Shown piece after piece: positions 18,764 through 27,061 of a DNA stretch of 28,599 nucleotides. Made by a program: the position numbers and the translations under genes. Position 1 is the stretch's first letter, and every line of letters starts with the position of its first letter. The stretch is from assembly GCA_000444245.1 (NCBI GenBank), contig ATSW01001979.1, positions 1 through 28,599 on the forward strand. Reading direction: 5' to 3'. Source of the DNA: Botryllus schlosseri (taxonomy: Eukaryota; Chordata; Ascidiacea; Stolidobranchia; Styelidae). The notes under the pieces were generated by a model. It was not told where the DNA came from and made no database searches. It was given only the letters and a program-made list of their open reading frames with translations.

Positions 18764-19679
18764 CAGAGGTGGTCAGTAACGAAGTACTTCTACTTTTTCG
18801 AAGTACTCACGTAGTTTCCCTCTACTTCAGGTACTTACTCAAGTAGATCTGATTTTTACTACTTCTACTGTTACTTCGTAATATTTTGTGATCTACTTAC
18901 TTACTTTTCGCTATTTTCAGTTTGTCAAGTAGAAGTAGTTCAATCCTTCAATCTGGGGATAGGAATAGCCTGAGAAATTTCGGGGCAGTTTTCACGGAGT
19001 ATTAACATTTAATTTTCATAAAAGTTGAGTAAAGCGCAGACTTTTCGTCGCACTTCGCGCGCAGTGCTGGATACGGAGTTACCAGTATGATTTCACGAAA
19101 GTATCGGGGAATATAATTTAGGTAGCGGGTTGGCGTGGTTCCGTTCACACCACATTGTCGCCCTTCGCCAATATGAAATATTTTATTACAGTATATATGG
19201 CTCCTCACAACGTTTTAAACCGATGTTTCACAATCTAGCTTTTACTTATCATATCGTAATATGACATGTCCATTGTCCATGGCATTTACCATGATATTTT
19301 CGAAAACGTTCTGTTCGAAAAAACAGAGGATTAGTATCACATTTCCATATCAATACTATCATTTTCATCCCATGATGCGGACGAATGCTTATGCTGTCAG
19401 AAATTGGATACCTCCTGGTATGCATCAATATGAATCGAGCTCGGCACCTTTCGCATAGCTCAATTTGCACCTTTTGACAATCCATGTGAACGAATTAAGA
19501 TCGTTTTCAAAAGTACTTATTTACTTGAGTAGATTTTAAGTCAGTCAGTTCTACTTCTACTTCAAGTAGTTTTAGGTTGCTTATGGAAGAAGTACTTCTA
19601 CTCGTACTTGAGTAGATTTTTTTCGTCGCTACTTCTACTTCTACTTGAGTAGCTTTCTTGACTACTTTGACCACCTCTG
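18764..19679. mobile_element. CAGAGGTGGTCA family, copy B (916 bp)
   Basis: Ends CAGAGGTGGTCAGTAACG and GACTACTTTGACCACCTCTG, with an 8-bp duplication of one mismatch (GTTTCAAG 18756-18763, GTTTCCAG 19680-19687). AGTACTTCTACTT/CTTGAGTAG arrays fill about 150 bp at each end. It is shorter than copies A and C through an internal deletion. There is no transposase frame. Confidence 0.92.
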
Positions 19680-19687
19680 GTTTCCAG

Positions 19688-20140
19688 TTTGTCACTCAAT
19701 GATTATGATAGTAATTGCCTTATCCAAATCGGCTATGTAACGGTGTGCGCTGAACTGTAACTAGCCTACAAATTTTGGTTGTTTCTAGAATAGTTATAGT
19801 CAATTTCTGACAATGAATGTCAAAATAGGGGGTAGGCTATTAGTTATGTCTAAAGCCACTCAAGGCCGCTTATGGAAACGAGGAAAGAGAATTCTTGCAG
19901 ACTACTGTCGAACGCACAGATGTATGTATACCCGTCAGACAATGATATATCTTGAGTTCTACTGGCCATAGACCTTTATAGATCAGCTCTGTGAAGACTA
20001 AATTTCGATACAATTTGACCGACATCAATGTAACGGCTCGCAGCCAAGTATGAATTACAATATTGCCAATATTACCAGTATTACTCAGCGTATATTCCTC
20101 CCCAAACTTGTGCATTAAGTGCTGGAATGTATGAAGAGCT
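19688..20140. other. Intergenic stretch with an unassigned minus-strand open frame
   Basis: A 91-codon minus-strand frame (20145-19870) crosses into the transposon's target duplication. Its translation (MIALHTFQHLMHKFGEEYTL...) matches no family I know, and I cannot confirm splice sites. Otherwise nothing recognised. Confidence 0.3.
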
Positions 20141-20339
20141 ATCATATATAGGGCTGGGCATACTGATTCGAGTACTGGAATCTGAATCGAGTATTAATTT
20201 TATTGATTCGAGTCGAGTAGTTAAAGACGGATTTTTCGAGTAATGAAATTATACTCTCCTCGCCACTGAAAGTTGATTTATCAACATGAATTATAGTTTC
20301 GAAACTAATTTTCGCTGTTGAAGTATAGAAAGTAAACAT

Positions 20340-20896
20340 GGAACGGCAACGACCGATTTTGCAGCTTCGTTCTGCTTCGCTGAGGCTAGAGCAGGGAATT
20401 GTTTTGCGTAAGCGACTGTAGGATTTCTGGCAATCCAAAAGCTATCTTCCCGAGCGCAGAATTTACCGAATCTGGTCTTGATCGAGAGCTACTGTCGCGC
20501 CGATTCCGAAAATATAAATTAAAATATGATCAGCCACTGATCCACCTAGAATCCGCCCTCCAAGTCTGAAATATCGGCATTGTTCGAACAATCGGAGAGT
20601 CGCAACGGGTCATTGTTATGGTAATTGTGTCGCGGTTATCCGATTGTTCTGAACAATCCATATTTCAGATGTTGAGGGTGATGTTTCGTCAAAGATTGGA
20701 GCGTGACCATATTCTTATTCATATTTTTGGAATCAGTGCGACAATAGCTTTCAATCAAGACCAGATTCAGTAAATTCTGCGCTCTGGAATATAACTTTTG
20801 GATTGCCAGAAATCCTACAGTCGCTTACGCAAAACAATTCTCCACTCCAGCCTCAGCGAAGCGGAACGAAGATGCAAAATCGGTCGTTGCCGTTCC
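20340..20896. repeat. 557-bp near-perfect palindrome
   Basis: Starts GGAACGGCAACGACCGATTT and ends with its reverse complement AAATCGGTCGTTGCCGTTCC. The arms of about 250 bp stay paired through TGTAGGATTTCTGGCAATCC, GCGCAGAATTTAC and TCTGGTCTTGAT, up to a loop near 20616. A smaller palindrome (ATTGTTCGAACAAT) sits in each arm. The other end of the same transposon reads AACATGGAACTATAGAG with no insert at the equivalent point (about 24388-24400), so the palindrome was added to one end only. It looks like a foldback element. Confidence 0.88.
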
Positions 20897-21467
20897 ATTA
20901 TAGAGTATGACTGGAGTGACGACTCGATTGTTCTCCCATTGTTAGCCGGCAGAATGGTCACGGTCAGATGGATCCACCCAAAACAGGATAGCTCAGTGCT
21001 TGTTTCAATGGCGTTCAAGGCGATTCGTCGTGTATTTCTTGAAGTTGCGTCGGAATTAGTTAGACAGTTCAACATTTAGGTACCGGTGGCGAGTCGTTAT
21101 GACTAGTGAATAATACTGTGTAGCCTATGTTACATTTCTCACGAGATTGATGTGATATTGTGGCTTTGATCCTTTGTAGAGTTTGCTACGTATATGAATA
21201 TAATGACAGAAGGTATAGAATATCTGGTTCGTGTGCATTGGCTATTGTGAGATGAATTCATGGAAAGAAAGACTGAAGAATACTACAAAGTGAACAAGTG
21301 GAAAGATCTTGAACTATACCGATATGCAATTCACAATATCGTTGATTGAAAATATGTCCTATATTAACTGCAGAAACTCGAGTATGAATATAACAAATAA
21401 TATTGCAACTGTCTTGTAGTCTTACATAATGCCTGTCCGATAACCGCAGAAACTTGAGTATGACCAG

Positions 21468-22781
21468 CAGGACCGTAACTGCCGCACCCCAAACCCCCCA
21501 ATCGGGGGGGGGGCGAGCTCGAAGGGGGCCCAAAATTATTTCGCGAATTAGCATAAATTATTGAATATTTTTCTAAAATTTATGCAACTTTTTCAAAAAA
21601 ATTTCGCGTTGTGTGTGATTTCAAGTTGCCAACTTTCTTGGTTATTTGGTAGCCTACTCTTCCCTAACACAAAAATACGCAAGATTTGTCGAAATGGACA
21701 TATCGGCGAGACATTTAAAGTTTTAGAACATGTAACATGCGACTCCAATAAGTGTGCCAGAACGATCAGCAGCGAGAAAACCTGGGCCAAAAAGGACTGC
21801 CCGCTTACGCTGACCGATAACTTCGTTATATATGCAAAATGCATATAGGTTCAATTTTCCATAGGCGCCTAAATGACTGGCGCCGAATGTTCCTGTCTTG
21901 GCAATCTGAACCTCAGAAGACAAATACCACTCCGCAGGGAAAAATTGTATGCCCGTGTAAAGAAATACCAATTTGAAATCGCGTGCGTCGTTAGTCTAGT
22001 TTAGTACATTTGGGCGATTCTGTATTTTTTGATATAACAGGCAGGAGATCACGAAATGACATCATGAAACGAAGTCATACCAACGGGGCCGCCCGCCCGA
22101 ACATGTTTAATTATTATTTACGGGCCCTACAGTTTCCAAGCCACCTCATTCAGCTCTACCGGTAAATCTGACAACGTGAACAGAGAGAACAAGAAATTGA
22201 TAGCAATATATATGCAATTCCCAATATTATTGACCGATTTTATCATGAATTATCGAATATTTTCGCGCTGGCTCACTAAACTGTGGCTCTTATTTCGTGA
22301 CAAAAGCGAACAACGTGATGGGGGGGCGGTTTATCACCCTATGGGAGCCCAAGACCCAAGTTTTATTGGGGGGGCCTGGCCAAGTGCTGTTTCGTTCCTG
22401 CGAACGGGTATACGCCCGAAAATGTTCAATTATTATTGAGGGGTCCTACCATTTCAAACACACCTCACTCAGGTCTACCGTTAAATCTGATTATTGTGGG
22501 CAGAGAGAGGATAAAAATTGATAATAATATATATTCAATTCCTGATCATATTGAGCGATTAAATCATGAATTTTGAAATTTTTTGCGCTTCGCGCGTGTG
22601 GGCGTCCAAAGTTGCCCCACTAAATGGACGGTGAACACAGATGATGAGTAGCGGTACACAGCGTATAGCCAGTGGGGGGTCTGGGGGGCGAAGCCCCCTA
22701 GAAGTACGGTTTATCATCCTATGAAGGGCCCATGACCAACGTTTTTTTTGGGGGGGCTGACGAAGTGCTGTTACAGCCCTG
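21468..22781. mobile_element. CAGGRCYGTAACWGC family element nested in 20149-24770
   Basis: Ends CAGGACCGTAACTGCCGC and GTGCTGTTACAGCCCTG; the flanks ATGACCAG (21460-21467) and ATGACTAT (22782-22789) agree at 6 of 8. GC-rich blocks lie near both ends (AATCGGGGGGGGGGCG; GGGGGGCGAAGCCCCC). The right part contains a tandem duplication of about 310 bp (22085-22260 and 22395-22570, both starting GCCCGAA-ATGTT-AATTATTATT). The hairpin TTTTTTGCGCTTCGCGCG lies at 22575. It shares its interior with the 14778 and 8085 copies. Confidence 0.8.
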
Positions 22782-22848
22782 ATGACTATAACAAGAGCCT
22801 TGTGTAATGTTAATGTTTTGCTTGAGCTCGACTCACAATAGCCAGAGC

Positions 22849-23004
22849 TTACTCCTTGAAAGTGTGCAAAATCGCACTTGAAGGGAACTCGTTGTCATTG
22901 CCAAGAACACAGGAAGACGTCTGCCGGTCGACATTAGTAGTAAGCCAATGCACCACGTCAAGGTTTCGACCAACGCATTGGTTTCCTTTTTTAGGTAGAG
23001 AACC
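22849..23004 (-). CDS. Candidate last exon of the zinc-finger gene in the transposon
   Basis: A minus-strand open stretch after CCACATTGAG (a possible acceptor with a pyrimidine-rich run upstream) reads SLPKKGNQCVGRNLDVVHWL and continues to ILHTFKE, stopping at 22849-22851. It lies downstream of the larger pieces in the same orientation. The splice link is inference. An ambiguous base (N) at 23056 lies between it and the previous piece. No family recognised. Confidence 0.3.
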   Translation of the reverse strand, partial: GSLPKKGNQCVGRNLDVVHWLTTNVDRQTSSCVLGNDNEFPSSAILHTFKE

Positions 23005-23067
23005 TCAATGTGGATAGGCAGCATTTGCCACAGACAGAAAAACTACCATACTAAANGAGCATATTGT

Positions 23068-24105
23068 TCATTTTTTTTTCAAGCCATCTCGCAAACTTTT
23101 GGAAAATTTGGAGGACTTTTTTTGCTTCTCATGCAATGCAAACTTTGCAAAATTGTGAGACAAGATGTTATTCAAGTGTCTCATTGCCTTGTCCATGACA
23201 TCCTCAACCTCATTTAGGTCTGAGCCAGATTGAAGTGACACAGTATGAATTAATTTGTTAAAGAATGGATCACAGTGAATTGCGTCAAGTACCCTGAAAA
23301 AATTGATCTTTTTCAGGGGTTTTGCCATTTCTTTACTGTGGATAACATAAAAGCGGAGAACCATGCCATGAAACTGTTCAGACGGGCTCTTCAATCCACA
23401 GACTTTCTTCTGCATCACTTTAATGAGGTTTCCTGATGGCGCTGCAGATGTTAGGCATGTGGCAATTGCTTCGTTAGCTTGCTTAGAAATGGCTCCCAAA
23501 AGCACTCCACCAATATATTCAAGTATGTCTAAATACATGTCAAAGTTTTTCCATGGAAAGGCAAAGTATCAAAGGCTATTTGCTTACCAGATTCCTTGAT
23601 GTTGACTCCTCCAATCTCTGTGATTGGATCCTGTTCTTTACCGCACACGAGAGAATCAAACATCTTCAAAAGTAATGCTGAAGCTGGCAATTGCGGCAAA
23701 CCCAGCAACTTGTTAGCTTGGTGACAGATATTAGAATAATGTTGATAAAATCCGTCAACACCAAGTTTGCAATATTCAGAATGGAGTTGTTTCACCAATG
23801 GAACAGCTTTGGTCACGTCTAGTTCCTCGAATAATGGGGCGCATTCAAAGTATTTTTTGGTATTTACACAAGCCCTCTTCAAAACAGCAATTACAGCATC
23901 CTCAATCCTCAGATATATCCTAAGTACTGGTGGGAACTTTATGATTTTTGTAATGTTTTTTCAGAGCTTTCACAGTCGGAAAGGATGCTTCGCATTCCTC
24001 ACAAATCACACCTTTCCAGTTGTCGAGTCCTTCGAAACATTCTTCAATTTCCATTTCAGTCAGTCCCTCCCAGTCATCCCTAAGTGATGCAGCTGAATCA
24101 GTCAT
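23068..24105 (-). pseudogene. Broken gene with N-terminal C2H2 zinc finger, inside the hAT-like element
   Basis: Three collinear minus-strand open frames (24105-23920, about 23930-23529, 23538-23068) change frame twice by one base at their junctions, so this is either a recent pseudogene or has sequence errors. The first begins MTDSAASLRDDWEGL and carries one C2H2 finger, CEECEASFPTVKALKKHYKNH (C-x2-C-x12-H-x3-H). The rest, about 290 residues, is helical and Lys-rich (LFEELDVTKAVPLVKQLHSE; GGVLLGAISKQANEAIATC; NLIKVMQKKVCGLKSPSEQF) and ends in a basic tail (KQKKSSKFSKSLRDGLKKK). I see no DDE or RNase H-like motif. The family is unknown to me. It could be the element's own accessory protein or a captured host gene. 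Confidence 0.6.
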
Positions 24106-24182
24106 GATACCGATTTCTATCCGTGACGAAATATGATGTAAATCTGGCGAAAAATATAACAGAGGCTACACGGTATTATTCA

Positions 24183-24412
24183 CTAGTCATAGCGACTCGC
24201 CACCGCTACCCAAATGTCGAACTGTCTAACTAATCCCGACGCAACTTCAAGAAACACACGACGAATCGCCTTGAACGCCATTGAAACAAGCACTGAGCTA
24301 TCCTGTTTTGGGTGGATCCATCTGACCGTGACCATTCTGCCGGCTAACAATATGAGAACAATCGAGTCGTCACTCCAGTCATACTCTATAGTTCCATGTT
24401 TACTTTCTATAG
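24183..24412 (-). repeat. Inner inverted repeat, right copy
   Basis: It matches 20902-21130 in inverted orientation at high identity. A frame of about 60 residues (YDWSDDSIVL, GRMVTVRWIHPKQDSSVLVS, FKAIRRVFLEVAS) stays open in both copies, with few amino-acid differences. This could mean it once coded, but the opposite strand is open too. Confidence 0.6.
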
Positions 24413-24778
24413 TTGAAACCTTGAAACCATAACTGGCCGTACCATAGCTCATAATACTTATAATACAAAGCTACGGACGTTACCGGGAATAACACATTTC
24501 CGAAGTCATGATCATTCCACAACATTGTCACCAAGTGCAATGAAGTTTGTCTGGTCCAAAAAAGACCCAAGTATCTTTAATGTGATGGATAACGGGCATT
24601 TATTCTTTGTGATCGCATAAAAGGTACATATTTGTACTTTGACATAATACATTCGGTTTACATTCGGTTATGACGTCATAATGAGTGATATTCGATTACT
24701 CGACTCGACTCGAAGCAGAATACGTGATTCAGAATCGAATCAACGGGGTACTCGATTTTGCCCAGCCCTAATCATATA

Positions 24779-25236
24779 TCAACATACGTGGTATGCTGTC
24801 GTGATGATCTGCATTTTCAGTATATTTCAATGTATAGCACTCGCCAATATGCGCCTATCAATGCTAAAATAACCGATAAAGAATCTATATAAGTCTATAT
24901 GCATGCTTTTGAACTAGCTTAATGGTGAGATCCGTATAGGTAGGTACGTAGGTAGGTAGCTACCTTCAAATTTTTGTTATACGAAGGCCACTCGAGTGCG
25001 GCTCCGTACGTACTCTGAAGTTTGAAATGCGGCTCCAACATCAAAAAAGGTTGGGATTAGTTGAATAAACATCATTCCTGAATAGCTACATGCTATGTAT
25101 ATCGCTGTTGATGTTGTGTGACTGCGGGTCAAGCTCACAGCAGAGAGTCACTAAATATTCACAAACGGAATGCTGGATATTTCACGCTTTTGTAACTAAG
25201 CAAGTAAAATTTTGGAGATTGGCAAGGTGCATGCCA
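24779..25236. other. Intergenic stretch with a short GTAG microsatellite
   Basis: GTAGGTAGGTACGTAGGTAGGTAG at about 24937-24960. The region 25100-25235 resembles 10735-10900 (GTTGTGTGACTGCGGGTCAAG, AGTCACTAAATATTCACAAACGG), so it is part of a dispersed repeat. Nothing coding seen. Confidence 0.5.
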
Positions 25237-25244
25237 GTTTGGTG

Positions 25245-26532
25245 CAGAGGTGGTCAAAGAAGTCAAGAAAGCTACTCAAGTACAAGTAGAAGTAGCGACG
25301 TAAAAATCTACTCAAGTATGAATAGAAGTACTTCTTCCATAAGCAACCTAAAACTACTTGAAGTAGAAGTAGAATTGACCGACTTTAAATCTACTCAAGT
25401 AAGTAAGTAGCAGTGAATACGATCGTAATACGTTCGCATGGATTGTCAAAATGTGCAAATTGAGCTATGCGAAAGGTCCCGAGCTTGATTCATATTGATG
25501 CATACCAGGAGGTATCAAATTTTTGACAGCATAAGCATTCATCCGCATCATGGGATGAGAATGATAGTATTGATACGGAAATGCGATACTAATCCTCTGT
25601 TTACTCGAACAGCACGTTATAGAAAATATCATGGTATGGCGTCCTCCCCCATATTATATAAGGCTCGTAGTTTAGTCGAAGAGCAACGCGGAGAAGTTGT
25701 ACAGGATACGATGTAAACACTTTGCGCGATTAGTGAACGTTAATAAATAATATGGTGGATCAAAAAAATGCCATATTGTGTAGCTTTATTTCCGGAAATT
25801 AAAGGCGTTACTACGCTTGCTTTTATTCTTCAACATGTATGTTATCCAGACAAAAGAACTGATATAAATTAGATCTCAAATTATATGATACTGGGAATTG
25901 AAAGTGAAATATAAATACTACTTCTAAAAGCGGAAAATGTATTTCATGTCTTTAGTCCAAAAGGTTTCAAAGGTGGTAAGCTAAAACAGCTCTAAAACTA
26001 AAAAAAAAGGCAGAGTCTACTTTTCAGATTACCACACACCATGAAGTGCTAGATTACGATATGATAAGTAAATGCTAGATTGCGGAACATCAGTTTCAAA
26101 CGTTATGATGAGCCATATGTACTGTGATGAAATATTTCATACGGGTGAAGGGCGACAATACGGTGTGAACGGAACCACGCCAACCCGCTATCTAAATCAT
26201 ATTCACCAATACTTTCGTGAAATCATACTATGGCTACTTCTAATCCACTGTGCGCGATGCGCAACGAAAATTCTGGGCTTTACTCAACTTTTATGAAAAT
26301 TTAGTGTTGATACTCCGTGAAAACAGCCCCGAAATTCCTCAGGCTATCTTCCTGTTTGGAGGACTAAACTACTTTTACTTGACAAACTGAAAATAAGTAA
26401 GTAGATCACAAAATATTACGAAGTAGAAGTGGAAGTAGTGAAATCGGATCTACTTGAGTAAGTACCAGAAGTAGAGGGAAACTACTTGAGCACTTCGAAA
26501 AAGTAGAAATACTTCGTTACTGACCACCTCTG
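25245..26532. mobile_element. CAGAGGTGGTCA family, copy C (1288 bp)
   Basis: Ends CAGAGGTGGTCAAAGAAGTC and GTTACTGACCACCTCTG, flanked by the perfect 8-bp duplication GTTTGGTG (25237-25244, 26533-26540). It is inverted relative to copies A and B. Arrays of CTACTCAAGTA and AGAAGTAG lie at both ends. This is the longest intact copy, and it gives the uninterrupted state for the site of the insertion in copy D (ATGTCTTTAGTCCAAAAGG, about 25947). Confidence 0.94.
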
Positions 26533-26540
26533 GTTTGGTG

Positions 26541-27061
26541 TTGTTGTTTTTTATGCTGCCGGCGCCATGCATATAGTCAGGGTTGCCATCGACATGGACC
26601 CAGAAATAAGGACAGTCGAAAAATCATTATGACGCACTTGTGTTTTTGGGTACCAATGTGAGTGGAAATATAGCGGTCTTTTCTATGAGGCCTTCAGATA
26701 AATGTCACAATAGCAGATATTGCAATTTGCAATATGCGAAATACTCGCCCTTCAAGCTTCGTTCGATACCCTTGAATTCTCTCTCATAATCGTAACGAAA
26801 AACGTCTTTACGCTTGCTCATTTTAACTAATTAGATTTAGCCTTCGTAGTAGCTAGAACTATATATGCAATATAATTTAGATAACTTTATCAATGATTTA
26901 TAACTTTACTACTTTTTACCCCAAGTGTCGACCTCACTAAACGCAATAAATGCTGCCTTCTTCACTGCTGTGGACTAAACAGCAGAAACCGGGTATTCTG
27001 CTGTTTACTGCTAAAATGGCGTCCGGTACGATAGCTTGGTACAGCCAAAGCTGCTATACGA
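26541..27061. other. Intergenic stretch, little recognised
   Basis: CAGGGTTGCCATCGACATGG near 26579 could be a worn transposon terminus, but no partner end was found. The rest is AT-rich with no convincing open frame. Confidence 0.4.

Larger units (their letters stand above)
20149..24770. mobile_element. 4.6-kb hAT-like element carrying a zinc-finger gene
   Basis: Ends TAGGGCTGGGCA and TGCCCAGCCCTA (12-bp inverted repeat), flanked by the perfect 8-bp duplication ATCATATA (20141-20148, 24771-24778). ATTCGAGTCGAGTA arrays lie inside both ends. A second inverted pair of about 270 bp (20897-21135 against 24140-24412) includes ATGACTGGAGTGACGACTCG and GTGGATCC. The interior holds a 557-bp palindrome, a nested element at 21468-22781, and a disrupted minus-strand gene (22849-24105). 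I do not recognise a hAT transposase, so this is either a carrier of a captured gene or a lineage whose transposase is unfamiliar to me. Confidence 0.88.

Noticed and set aside
20142-21079. Two open frames beginning MDCQKSYSRLRKTI on opposite strands
   Set aside because: They are the two arms of the same palindrome, so the similarity follows from the inverted repeat and does not indicate two genes.
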